In this document: piece by piece, positions 1 to 7,855 of the stretch
Numbering within the stretch: the first letter of the stretch is position 1
Layout of the letters: every line of letters begins with the position of its first letter
Made by a program: the position numbers and the translations under genes
NCBI RefSeq assembly: GCF_016863335.1
Contig: NZ_BOOR01000049.1
Location: forward strand, 1 to 46,864
Reading direction: 5' to 3'
DNA: 46,864 nucleotides
Source of the DNA: Planotetraspora thailandica
GTDB taxonomy: Bacteria; Actinomycetota; Actinomycetes; Streptosporangiales; Streptosporangiaceae
The notes under the pieces: generated by a model
The model's database searches: none
What the model saw: only the letters and a program-made list of their open reading frames with translations
Told to the model about the DNA's origin: nothing

Positions 1-1
1 G

Positions 2-50
2 CGCGCCCTTCTGCCGCGAGCACGCGGTTATGCCGATGCATTGACGTTCT
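2..50 (+). repeat. Dispersed repeat copy a (full-length composite)
   Basis: First half reads CTTCTGCCGCGAGCACGCG and second half TTATGCCGATGCATTGACG. The same two halves occur in the same order at 9881-9928. It lies upstream of the small membrane protein gene at 96. See the findings for the family. Confidence 0.5.
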
Positions 51-95
51 CTGCATGACATTTTCGATGAGCACCATTGAGTGCGACGATGAATC

Positions 96-425
96 ATGAT
101 GTCCGGATTGCGTGACGGTTGGGATCCTCTGGCAGCGATCGCGGCTCTGATCGCCCTGGTCATGATGGGCCTCTACGTGGGGCTCATACTTCAGCAAGGC
201 GACCAGGCGGTGGCCTGGTTCCTCGGCGGACTGGCCGCGGCCGCACTTCTTGCGATCTACGGTGCAGCCCGCGCGGCACCCCGACGGGGGTTGGCGCTGG
301 CGGTGGCGGGCACGGTCCTGACGGTGCTGGGAATTCTCGGCATCCTGTCGATCGGTCTTCCCATTCTCGGCGCGGGTGTGTTGGCCTTGGTCGCAGCTGC
401 ACGTTCGCAGCAAGGTCGACGTTGA
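96..425 (+). CDS. Small four-helix membrane protein, unknown function
   Basis: A 109-residue protein made almost wholly of hydrophobic stretches: probable membrane segments at about residues 12-32, 38-58, 65-86 and 88-102, with a short basic tail ending in GRR. The arginine-rich turn (about 57-64) between helices 2 and 3 would sit in the cytoplasm by the positive-inside rule. No catalytic motif is visible and I do not recognise the family. Two ATG codons lie side by side (96 and 99) and no strong ribosome binding site precedes them, so the start is uncertain. An overlapping frame (119-532) has biased arginine/glycine composition and is not credible. Confidence 0.5.
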   Translation: MMSGLRDGWDPLAAIAALIALVMMGLYVGLILQQGDQAVAWFLGGLAAAALLAIYGAARAAPRRGLALAVAGTVLTVLGILGILSIGLPILGAGVLALVAAARSQQGRR

Positions 426-466
426 GGCGTGACTTCTGCGTGGACCGCTACATCACTATCGCCAAC

Positions 467-492
467 ATGCGCTCATGCCGCGAATCGCGCGG
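467..492 (+). repeat. Dispersed repeat copy b
   Basis: Contains GCTCATGCCGCGAATCGCG, close to the family consensus. It lies between the membrane protein gene and the SUKH-HEAT gene, about 90 bases before the latter. Confidence 0.5.
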
Positions 493-579
493 TCTTCGAC
501 TGTTGCGCCGTCGTCCGACTTTGCCGAGTTGAGTGCGCCGGGTTAGCTCTGCCTACGGAACCGTTCGTAGGCTGGGCGG

Positions 580-1845
580 GTGTTTGATGCCGATCATGTC
601 CGGTTGGGGCGGATCGCCGGCAAGCTCGCGGCGGCGCGTGCCATGCTCGTGCCGCCGAAGGCTTTCGGCGTAGAAGCGCATGGGTTCAAGCTCGGTGCGC
701 CGTTGTTCGAGGCCGTAGTGGCCGAGTTTGAGGAGCGGCACGAGGTGACGCTTCCCCCGGCGTATCGGTTGTTCGTCACCGAATTGGGCGACGGCGGTGC
801 CGGGCCGGGCTACGGGCTGTGCCGCCTCAGCGCCTCGTGCTGTGCGCGTCGCCGGTCGGGGCACCTGGCTCAGCCCAGTCCGTACCTGCCCGGGCCGCGT
901 TACCTCGACGATTGGGACCAGCGGTATGAGGACCCGCCGGGCCCGGATCGGATCTTCCTGCGGGGCACGCTGCGGATCGCCGATCATGGATGTTCCCTCG
1001 GCACCCAGTTGATCGTAACGGGACCGGCACGAGGGCGTTTGCTCAACCTCGACTACGAGGGACCGGTCGGCCCGTACGTGGTCGAGGACACCGACTTTCT
1101 CGCCTGGTATGAGCGGTGGCTGGACGAGGCTATTGCCGGATACGACGTCGGCTGGTTCGGTGAGCGGCTCCCGCTGGAGGAACCCGAGCTGGTCGCCGTG
1201 CTCGCCGATGATCCATCACCAGAGCGGCGGGCCCGGGCCGGGAATTCGCTGCTGCAGCTACCTGCAATCAGCGACAGCGCCTGGACTGCTCTGGTCGGCA
1301 CCATGACCACCGACGTGGACGCCACCGTGCGCGCCGAGGTGTGGGATCTACTGAGGTGGCAAAGACACAAGCACCAGCGCCGGCTGGACAACGCCGAGGC
1401 GATCGCGGACGATGTCGCGCGGTACGCCAGGTCGTGTACCCCACCGGACCTCAACGCACTCGGCGTCCTGCGCAGACTCACCTTCACCGATGTGCTGCCG
1501 GAACTGGCGTGCCACGATCTCGAACGGCGCCGACGGGCGGCGTACCAGCTGGCCCGGCAGCCTTGGGAGTTCAGGCGGGAAAACCTCCGGCAAGACCTGC
1601 TCGACGACGTGGTCGGTGGACTCCTGGGCGACGCGGACCCGCTTCCTCGTTCGCACGGAGTTGCCGTGGTCCGCTGGTTCGGCCTTACCCACCTTCACCC
1701 CCTGCTGCGCGACCTGCAGGAGACCGAGACCGACCCCTGGGTCCAGCACCACCTCAGCTGGTGTCTCTCCGAGCAACCGACCTACACCTGGGACGAGTCC
1801 TTGACCTCAGCAGCGCGGGAGTGGAGTGAGCAACCCCCGTTCTGA
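580..1845 (+). CDS. SUKH (SMI1/KNR4) domain protein with HEAT-like C-terminal half
   Basis: A 421-residue cytosolic protein. Residues about 35-190 look like a SUKH/SMI1-KNR4 domain: the helix-strand entry LPPAYRLFVTELGDGGAGPG followed by LRIADHGCSLGTQLIVTG and a DTDFLAWYERWLDE helix are characteristic. Residues about 195-420 are helical repeats rich in LL/W/R spacing (for example LPELACHDLERRRRAAYQLA) that resemble HEAT/armadillo repeats. SUKH proteins are best known as immunity proteins against polymorphic toxins, but many solitary genes exist and no toxin gene is next to this one. A GTG start at 580 is used because it opens the frame just before the conserved region; an ATG is lacking. It is probably a single-gene unit. 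Confidence 0.7.
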   Translation: MFDADHVRLGRIAGKLAAARAMLVPPKAFGVEAHGFKLGAPLFEAVVAEFEERHEVTLPPAYRLFVTELGDGGAGPGYGLCRLSASCCARRRSGHLAQPSPYLPGPRYLDDWDQRYEDPPGPDRIFLRGTLRIADHGCSLGTQLIVTGPARGRLLNLDYEGPVGPYVVEDTDFLAWYERWLDEAIAGYDVGWFGERLPLEEPELVAVLADDPSPERRARAGNSLLQLPAISDSAWTALVGTMTTDVDATVRAEVWDLLRWQRHKHQRRLDNAEAIADDVARYARSCTPPDLNALGVLRRLTFTDVLPELACHDLERRRRAAYQLARQPWEFRRENLRQDLLDDVVGGLLGDADPLPRSHGVAVVRWFGLTHLHPLLRDLQETETDPWVQHHLSWCLSEQPTYTWDESLTSAAREWSEQPPF

Positions 1846-2213
1846 CCCACACGTCCCTAGCGCTAGACCGACGAGAGGAGGGCAACGCGCAAGACCCACG
1901 ACCGGCGCCAGTTGGGTCCGGCGATCACCTTGGAGTATTTGCTGGGCATGCTCGCGGCACACCATGTCGAGATCGACTTGCGCTGAGCCGTGAGCCAACG
2001 CTGACCACGGCTACGTCGCCCGGTCGAACCCGACGAAGGACTGGAATCAACGGTGTAGGCGGCCGGAGCCGCGATCCTCCATGATCGGGTGCACGCTCAT
2101 GCCGCTGAGGCGGTGCTGCGGCTCACGTCGATCGTCACGGTCCGTACGCCGCTCAGCAGGCCATTGATCACAAGTCTGGCGAGCGCGCCACATGGCGACG
2201 ATCTTGGCTCGGC
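1846..2213. other. Intergenic stretch with a possible relic peptide frame
   Basis: No intact gene. Positions 1885-1986 encode 33 residues ending in LEYLLGMLAAHHVEIDLR before a TGA, preceded by GGAGGG at 1877-1882, but there is no ATG/GTG/TTG start in frame at a suitable distance. It may be the tail of a decayed gene. A dispersed repeat copy follows at 2091. Confidence 0.25.
2091..2113 (+). repeat. Dispersed repeat copy c
   Basis: GCACGCTCATGCCGCTGAGG matches the first half of the repeat family. It lies just downstream of the stop of the SDR gene at 2214, so it could also be part of that transcript's 3' end. Confidence 0.45.
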
Positions 2214-3044
2214 TTACGCCACCAGCTCCTCGCTGAGGGTCCATAGACGCGCGGCCGCCTCGGGGTCGCGGGCCAGGGAGCTCGGCTCGATCTGCTTGCC
2301 GCGGAAGAAGTAGCCTCCGGTGACCTCGGCCGCCTCTGGGGCGCTGGCCAGGTGGACCGGGGTGGCCGCGCCGGTCTGGACGGTACCCATGAAGGGCTTG
2401 GCGGCCGCGACGAGGAGCTTCGCGATGCCGCGGACCTCGCGGCCCAACTGGGTGCGGATGAGGCCCGGGTGCAGGCAGTTGGCGACCACGCCGGTGCCGG
2501 TCAGGCGCTTGGCCAGCTCGGCTGTGAACAGGACGTTCGCCAGTTTCGACAGCGGGTAGCTCGGCTCGCCGCGGGCCAGTTCGTCCCAGGGAATCTGCTT
2601 GGCCGAGCGATGCACATTGGACGAAACCGTGATCACGCGGGCCGGCGCGCTGCCTACCAGCCGTTCCCGCAGCAGGCTGGTCAGCAGGAACGGCGCCAGA
2701 TGGTTGACGGCGAACATGGTCTCGTAGCCGTCGACCGTGAACTGCTGCTTGAGCATGATCACACCGGCGTTGTTGTCGAGCACGTCGAGCCGGTGGTACT
2801 TCTCCAGCACCTCGGCGGCCAGTCGGCGCACTTCGGCCAGGCTCGACATGTCGGCCGTCAGGAGGTCCACCTCGGCGCTGGGCGCCCGATGCCGGATCTC
2901 CTTTACGGCCGCTCGCCCTCGCTCGACGTCGCGCCCGACGACGACCACGGTGGCCCCCAGCTCGGCCAGCCGGGCCGCCGTCTCCCGGCCAATCCCGCTG
3001 GTCCCGCCGGTCACCAGACACACCTTGCCGGACATTGTGGTCAT
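2214..3044 (-). CDS. Short-chain dehydrogenase/reductase, retinol-dehydrogenase-like
   Basis: A 276-residue classical SDR oxidoreductase. The cofactor motif VTGGTSGIGRE is near residue 10-20, the NNAG motif (LDNNAGVIM) follows, and the catalytic set is SSN...YPLSK (Tyr and Lys visible). The longer loop after the Ser strand and the PGLIRTQLG segment resemble the RDH/WWOX-type SDRs that use NADP(H), but the substrate cannot be read from sequence. The start at 3044 is chosen because GGGAGGG lies six bases upstream; a longer frame to 3086 lacks such a site. It is transcribed alone, away from its neighbours. Confidence 0.85.
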   Translation of the reverse strand: MTTMSGKVCLVTGGTSGIGRETAARLAELGATVVVVGRDVERGRAAVKEIRHRAPSAEVDLLTADMSSLAEVRRLAAEVLEKYHRLDVLDNNAGVIMLKQQFTVDGYETMFAVNHLAPFLLTSLLRERLVGSAPARVITVSSNVHRSAKQIPWDELARGEPSYPLSKLANVLFTAELAKRLTGTGVVANCLHPGLIRTQLGREVRGIAKLLVAAAKPFMGTVQTGAATPVHLASAPEAAEVTGGYFFRGKQIEPSSLARDPEAAARLWTLSEELVA

Positions 3045-3323
3045 CGACCCTCCCGGATCTACTTGCCGCAGCGCCATTCTCTCCACGGCGACGCCTCGGG
3101 TACCAGGTGTGGCTCGACGCCGTCAGCAGACGTGCCCAAGACACACGAGCGCGACGAGCAATCCCTCCGTCGAGCGAACGCGTCTGCCCTCGTACATGTG
3201 GCAAGCGCCTGAAGACGTGCCAGCCTTCAGGTATCTCTGATTTCCGTGCCCGGCGCACTCATTTGCCGCCGAGCGGGCGCCGCCCGTCGGTACTGGGGCA
3301 GCCGGCGCTCATACGATCATGCG

Positions 3324-3860
3324 GTGACGTCGTCAGAAGGTTCCCTGACTGCCTTGGCTGAAGTGTTGCGCGAGATCGCTGGTCGGCCGGGGTGCCACGT
3401 GGTCCCCAGCAGTGGGTCTGCCGCCATGTCCGGCAACATCGTGCTTCCCGAAGATCTGCGGCAACTGTACGAGCTATGCGGCGGGGCGCTCCTGTTCGAA
3501 GACGCCCCTTTTCCGCGGCGCGTGTGTGGGCCTGGTGATTTCGTGCCCGCCAGTCCGCGATTGCTGACGCCGGAGGTCGCTCAGCAGGTTGCAGAGGAAG
3601 ATCCCACAGATCTGACGAACAACTGCTACGTGATCGTGGACGGGGGCGAGGGGCTGTCGACCGAGCCGCATGTGGTGATGGACCTGTCGCCCGAGCGAGC
3701 GGGACGCTGCTATGCCGCAGCGTGGGACACGTACGGTGTGCTCGGTGAGATGCCGGTTCTCGCGACGACGGTCGTCGAGTTGCTTCAAGCGCTCCTGGCT
3801 GACGGAGGCAACAAGGCGCTGCCAGCGGGGGTATCCGGCGGCGACGCCTACGAGTTTTGA
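3324..3860 (+). CDS. SUKH (SMI1/KNR4)-family protein
   Basis: A 178-residue protein. The segment IVLPEDLRQLYELCGGALLF is the typical SUKH entry (leucine-proline, acidic helix, GG turn), followed by strands (NCYVIVDGGEG, HVVMDLSPERAGRCY) and a C-terminal helix (ATTVVELLQALL). This is the second SUKH protein within 3 kb. Family members commonly act as immunity proteins in contact-dependent toxin systems; here no toxin is adjacent, so that role is only inferred. The GTG at 3324 is used as the start because the residues upstream (arginine-rich, repeat-like) look non-coding. It converges with the DUF1990 gene downstream. Confidence 0.65.
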   Translation: MTSSEGSLTALAEVLREIAGRPGCHVVPSSGSAAMSGNIVLPEDLRQLYELCGGALLFEDAPFPRRVCGPGDFVPASPRLLTPEVAQQVAEEDPTDLTNNCYVIVDGGEGLSTEPHVVMDLSPERAGRCYAAAWDTYGVLGEMPVLATTVVELLQALLADGGNKALPAGVSGGDAYEF

Positions 3861-3904
3861 CCCCCGCCCGCTCCTGGTGCCTGACCAGACGTTCGGCAAG
3901 TCCA

Positions 3905-3930
3905 ACGCATCCTCATCTGCCGCGATGTGC
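3905..3930 (+). repeat. Dispersed repeat copy d
   Basis: ATCCTCATCTGCCGCGATGT, in the gap between two convergent genes, where terminators would be expected. Confidence 0.4.
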
Positions 3931-3973
3931 TCTGGCCGTGGGGTGAGTGCGTGTACCGCGCGATTGCGAGAGG

Positions 3974-4513
3974 TCAGCGTTCATCACGCAGAGCATCGAT
4001 GTAGCGGTCGGTGACCAGGGACTGTACCTTGCGGGTCATCGGTCCGCCGAGACGGCTGAGCAGGCGGGCAGGACGCGAGAACGCGCGGATGTCGAGCCAG
4101 ACCTGGTCCTCCGGGGTCCGTTCGACGAAGAATGCTTCCTCGCCGCATTCGGGGTGGCCTGGAAGGGTGCCGTAGGCAAACCCACGACGGTTTGGCTCCT
4201 CCACCGCGTACACGACGCGGCACGGCGCGCTGATGCTCAGCCAACGCCACCTGATGGTCAACAGGACGACGCTACCGGGGACGGCTACGGGGGCGGACGT
4301 GGTTACGCCGAGTCCCGCTCGGCGGTGCATGTCCCAGTGGGACAGCGCGTGTGCGGCCCGTTCGAAGGCGACTTGGCCAACGCCCACCAGTGCGCGGCGA
4401 TAGACGTGGTGGTAACCGGCCGGAAGCGCGTCACGCGTGGCGCCCTGTTCTCGGTAGGTCAGACGTGCTTGCCGTAGTGCCGCACCGCCGCGCGACGCAC
4501 GCAGGATTCTCAT
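3974..4513 (-). CDS. DUF1990 family protein
   Basis: A 179-residue protein. The block FAYGTLPGHPECGEEAFFVE is the signature of the DUF1990 family, found widely in actinobacteria and plants. The N-terminal half contains GYHHVYRRALVGVGQVAFER and the C-terminal end RKVQSLVTDRYIDAL, both family-like. The length is normal for the family. No biochemical role is established that I can name; the fold is expected to be START-like. The ATG at 4513 gives a family-like beginning, though the ribosome binding site is weak. Confidence 0.75.
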   Translation of the reverse strand: MRILRASRGGAALRQARLTYREQGATRDALPAGYHHVYRRALVGVGQVAFERAAHALSHWDMHRRAGLGVTTSAPVAVPGSVVLLTIRWRWLSISAPCRVVYAVEEPNRRGFAYGTLPGHPECGEEAFFVERTPEDQVWLDIRAFSRPARLLSRLGGPMTRKVQSLVTDRYIDALRDER

Positions 4514-4911
4514 GACTACAATTCTCGGCGCGCGAGCCCGACAGCCGGTCGAACATGCTCATCCGCCACAGTGGGCAGTCCAGCGCGTCGGCCCAGCACA
4601 CGGTCATGCCGCGTAGCGGCGCGCGCTCTTCTGCCGCTGATCGCGCGTTGATCTTCGAATAGTCAACACGCGACTTTGCCGATGTCAGGATGTTTCAAAG
4701 GGTGCGATCAAGCCATTGCTGTTCTCGCTTTGGCCACTGTGGGCACGTCAACCTCATGCGAGTCTCATGCGAGGACGGCGGACGGCGGTGGAACCATGGC
4801 CGCCAGGCTGGCTGTCAACGGACCGAGGAGCAAGGTCGTGTCCACCCGAAGTCGGACTGGGCGACGCGTGGCCGGCTTCGGCAAGTCCGCGACAGGACAC
4901 CGGCGACCTGG
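4514..4911. other. Intergenic region, repeats only
   Basis: About 400 bases lie between the DUF1990 start and the stop of the monooxygenase gene. Apart from two adjacent dispersed repeat copies (4597-4648) I see no gene. The plus-strand frame 4676-5419 runs antisense through the monooxygenase gene and has no family signature. Confidence 0.5.
4597..4648 (+). repeat. Dispersed repeat copies e1 and e2, tandem
   Basis: Two units lie head to tail: GGTCATGCCGCGTAGCGGCG (4602-4621) and GCTCTTCTGCCGCTGATCGC (4625-4644). They lie upstream of the DUF1990 start. This is one of three places where two copies adjoin. Confidence 0.5.
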
Positions 4912-5799
4912 TCAGATTGTCCGCAGGGTGAGCGCACGGACCAGCCGATCCACGGACCGCCTGGTCCTAGGCGTCAGCGCGACGATCAGCTCGTCGACGC
5001 CCAGCATGGCGTATTCATCGATGACGCGGGCCAGATCGTCGGGTGAGCCGACGAACGCGCCGTCGTTGTCGTCCACGCCCGTGTGGTCGGGATCGGTCAC
5101 GGACACGCCCACCATGACGCGTAGCGAGCCCGCTTCTCGGCCCTCGTCGGCCAGTGCCTGCGCCATCGCGGCAAGCTGTGCACGCAGCCGGTCATCGGGC
5201 GCGCCATGCCAGGCGGTGGTCCAGGCTTGGGCGTGGCGGGCGGCCAAGCGCAGCATGCGCGGGCCGCCACCGGCGACCAGCAGTGGTATCCGTCGGTCGG
5301 GCGGTGGCAGCAGCAGCGCATTGCGCAACTGGTGGAACCGGCCGGACGTGGTGACGACGGCGCCGCCCAGCAGCCCACCGACGATCTCCAACGTCTCCTC
5401 GAAGCGAGCAAGGCGATGATCGTCCGGGAAGCCGTACGCTTCGTACTCGAGGCCGGGGAACCCGGCGCCGAGCCCGAGCACAAGGCGTCCACCGCTGATC
5501 GCGTCGACCGTTGCCGCCATCTTGGCCAGCAGCGCCGGATGCCGAAACGAACTGCAGGTCACCAGCGTGCCCACCGTCACCCGCCGGGTGGACGCGGCCA
5601 GCGCGGACAAGATGGTCCATGCCTCCAACACGCCTTCCGGTGGGTGCCCTGCCGGCTCACTCACCAGATGGTCACAGACCCACACCGAATCCAGACCCGC
5701 TGATTCCGCGTGCAGAGCCAGTGCACACACCTCGGCCCAGCCCGGCATCCGACCCGGCCCGTCCGACATGGACATCGGCAGCGTCACACCAATCCTCAC
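4912..5799 (-). CDS. LLM-class (luciferase-like) F420/FMN-dependent monooxygenase
   Basis: A 295-residue protein of the bacterial luciferase-like fold (TIM barrel). Diagnostic stretches are VRIGVTLPMS at the start, LDSVWVCDHL, LSALAASTRRVTVGTLV, and GGRLVLGLGAGFPGLEYEAY followed by RLARFEETLEIV. This arrangement is typical of actinobacterial F420-dependent LLM oxidoreductases, whose substrates are diverse and unpredictable. The GTG at 5799 is chosen since it places VRIGV at the very N-terminus, as in relatives; the 17 upstream residues look non-coding. It is a single gene with no obvious partner. Confidence 0.85.
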   Translation of the reverse strand: MRIGVTLPMSMSDGPGRMPGWAEVCALALHAESAGLDSVWVCDHLVSEPAGHPPEGVLEAWTILSALAASTRRVTVGTLVTCSSFRHPALLAKMAATVDAISGGRLVLGLGAGFPGLEYEAYGFPDDHRLARFEETLEIVGGLLGGAVVTTSGRFHQLRNALLLPPPDRRIPLLVAGGGPRMLRLAARHAQAWTTAWHGAPDDRLRAQLAAMAQALADEGREAGSLRVMVGVSVTDPDHTGVDDNDGAFVGSPDDLARVIDEYAMLGVDELIVALTPRTRRSVDRLVRALTLRTI

Positions 5800-6380
5800 C
5801 AACGCACAGTAAGCCGGGTTCGCACAAACGACGAGGGCATCGCCACGCACCGGGCGTCAGCGTGACCGAACCGGCACCTGCGAGGAGTTCGGCCGATCGC
5901 CAGCAGAGATTTGTTGATCATGGTCGCCAGGGCGGCGAAGGCCCGCGTCCGCCAGCAGCGGTCGGAGCCGCGCGAATGGCATCGCTTGGGGTCAGGTCCG
6001 GAGCTGAACCGCCATCGATGTCGACGACCGGCCGGAGCACGGCAAGCTCACCATTGGGCGCCTCCCAAGGCGCGAGGTCTCGGCGTTACCAGGCTTTCCA
6101 GCGGGTGATCCACTTGCCCCACTGACGACCGCCCACCCATGACGACCCTCAACACAGCAACCGACCAGCAGATCCGCAATCAGGAAGGCGAAGGCTCTGG
6201 ACCAGCGCCCAGCGCCCGCTGGCTCATCTGCGCTGAGAACGCACGCACATGCCGCGATCCGCGCTCTCTCATGCCGCCGACCGCGCGCTATGGGGTGTCA
6301 TGGTGAGCGGATCGAGTCGGCGCCCGGACGTGCCGATGTGCGTGCATGTCAGGTCGATGAGGTCCCGGTATGCTCCCCCC
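5800..6380. other. Gene-poor region before the LRR gene
   Basis: Nearly 600 bases without a gene I can support. The plus frame 5911-6108 is arginine/proline-rich and unlike the neighbouring genes. On the minus strand near 6080-6120 a short frame reads WGKWITRWKAW before a stop, possibly a gene relic but too short to assign. Two dispersed repeat copies lie at 6241-6288. Confidence 0.4.
6241..6288 (+). repeat. Dispersed repeat copies f1 and f2, tandem
   Basis: GCACGCACATGCCGCGATCC (6241-6260) is followed directly by GCGCTCTCTCATGCCGCCGA (6261-6280). They lie about 90 bases before the LRR protein start. Confidence 0.5.
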
Positions 6381-7181
6381 ATGGGGGCAGACGAGATCAC
6401 GCCGCAGCTGTTTCCCAACCGTTTTGCGGATGCAGTCGGACCCAGTGCGGGCGGGCCTGCCCGCGATCATTGCCGGTGCGTCGGCCACTCGGTCGCGACC
6501 CGGCCTGCGACCGTCTCCTTCCACGGGGACCGGCAGGATACCGAGGCGGCGGGCTGGCAGCATCTGCTTGCGCTGATCGACGAGGCGGTTGCGGATGGAC
6601 GGACGGTATTCAAGCCGTTCGTGGATCTGAGCGCTCCCGAGCGGCGGCAGATTGTCACGCTACCGCCAGCGATCGCGAAGCTGACCGCCGTCAAACATCT
6701 GGTGCTCTACGGCACAAATCTGGTTCGCATCCCGCCCGAGATCGGGGCCATGACGAGCCTTGAGGTCTTCGAGCCCTACACCTCCCACAGACTGCATTGG
6801 TACCCGTATGAGCTGACCAGATGCGCCAAGTTGGCCGACAGCACGGTGAGCACGCGCGTCCTCTACGGCAATTTCAAGTTCCGGCCGCCGTTTCCGAAGC
6901 TGCGGCCGGTGACTGGCGTAGGAGAGGCAGACTTCACAGCGCTCGACCCGGGCATGTGGGGCGCCGACGCGGTGCGGACCTGCAGCATCTGCGACGGGCC
7001 GGTCCAAGGTGAGCTTCACCAGGTCTGGATCTCTCGCCTGGTGGGCACCGACGTGCTGCCGTTCCTGGTGAATGCATGCTCCGTGGCGTGTGTGGCGGCG
7101 CTGCCGGAGCCGCACCCCGGGTACTTTCCAACGCCGCACACCGGCGGTCCGGACATCGTGCAACCGGCCGCCAGACGATGA
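6381..7181 (+). CDS. Leucine-rich-repeat protein with C-terminal Cys pairs
   Basis: A 266-residue protein. About residues 90-140 contain two leucine-rich repeats (LPPAIAKLTAVKHLVLYGTN, then LVRIPPEIGAMTSLEVFEPY) with the bacterial LxxLxLxxNxLxxLP spacing. Toward the C-terminus, CSICDGP and a later CSVACV provide four cysteines that could hold a structural zinc. The conserved-looking region begins near residue 50; the first 45 residues are less convincing. The ATG at 6381 follows a C-rich stretch without a good ribosome binding site, so the start is tentative. LRRs suggest protein binding; I cannot assign a partner. Confidence 0.6.
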   Translation: MGADEITPQLFPNRFADAVGPSAGGPARDHCRCVGHSVATRPATVSFHGDRQDTEAAGWQHLLALIDEAVADGRTVFKPFVDLSAPERRQIVTLPPAIAKLTAVKHLVLYGTNLVRIPPEIGAMTSLEVFEPYTSHRLHWYPYELTRCAKLADSTVSTRVLYGNFKFRPPFPKLRPVTGVGEADFTALDPGMWGADAVRTCSICDGPVQGELHQVWISRLVGTDVLPFLVNACSVACVAALPEPHPGYFPTPHTGGPDIVQPAARR

Positions 7182-7367
7182 GGTAACGACCGCGATCCCG
7201 TCGCGAACTGTCACCACGGACCACCGGCTCGCTCTGGCTTGGCACGCTTTGGCGGACAGCAGGCGATTGCGGCTCAGCTACGCACCGTCGAGGCAGGCGA
7301 TCCATCCCAGTCACTACGGCCGTGGTGAGGCGATCCGACACGCTGATCGACCGCTCCGCTCCCAGAA

Positions 7368-7395
7368 GCATCCTCTTCTGCCGCGAGTCGCGTGG
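7368..7395 (+). repeat. Dispersed repeat copy g
   Basis: TCCTCTTCTGCCGCGAGTCG is almost identical to copy a. It lies between convergent genes (LRR protein and the 98-residue protein). Confidence 0.5.
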
Positions 7396-7438
7396 ATACA
7401 ACCATGCTGGCGAGTGGACGTCTGGCGTCGGACCTTAC

Positions 7439-7735
7439 CTATACGACGGGCTGGTAAGCGTCGTGCTTTGCGTAGTAGATGATCGCCAGCGTTGCCTCCT
7501 CGGGTGTCGGTGTGGCCCCGTCCCTCCATGCGCTCCAGACCTCCACTACCTCGTGAGCGATGTCGACCTCCAGCAGATAGGCGTGGTCTGGAGCAGTCGA
7601 CGCCATGCAGTCAACGGCCTGGTCTCGGAGAACGAGAGCATCGGACTCCGGTGCCCATGGGCGACGAGCGAAGATGGTTGGTCCCGCTCCCTCGAATCTG
7701 TTCCCGTCAGGGATGTCATTAAGGTGGGTGACCAC
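7439..7735 (-). CDS. Small acidic protein, unknown function
   Basis: A 98-residue protein with a natural composition: helical segment LVLRDQAVDCMAS, strand-like YLLEVDIAHEVVEVW, then SAWRDGATPTPEEATLAIIYYAKHDAYQPV. No family is recognised. The GTG at 7735 is the only start in frame, but the codons just upstream (reading GGTPNLLDV) also look protein-like, so the true start may be a rarer codon or the gene may have lost its 5' end. It converges with the LRR gene. Confidence 0.45.
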   Translation of the reverse strand: MVTHLNDIPDGNRFEGAGPTIFARRPWAPESDALVLRDQAVDCMASTAPDHAYLLEVDIAHEVVEVWSAWRDGATPTPEEATLAIIYYAKHDAYQPVV

Positions 7736-7806
7736 GTCGAGCAGGTTCGGCGTGCCGCCGATCGTAGTTCGACCACCTTCCTGTGAGTGTCCGTCGCCAC
7801 ATCAGC

Positions 7807-7832
7807 GCCGCCCGCTCATGCCGAGATGAGGG
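7807..7832 (+). repeat. Dispersed repeat copy h
   Basis: CCGCTCATGCCGAGATGAGG resembles the second half of the composite (compare CATGCCGAAGTGAGG at 9906-9920). It lies between two minus-strand genes. Confidence 0.4.
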
Positions 7833-7855
7833 CGTTGCTAGTCCCGCCGGGGCAG

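Noticed and set aside
4676-5419. 247-residue plus-strand frame with a signal-like start
   Set aside because: The hydrophobic start is short and the rest is Ser/Arg-rich antisense of the LLM monooxygenase.
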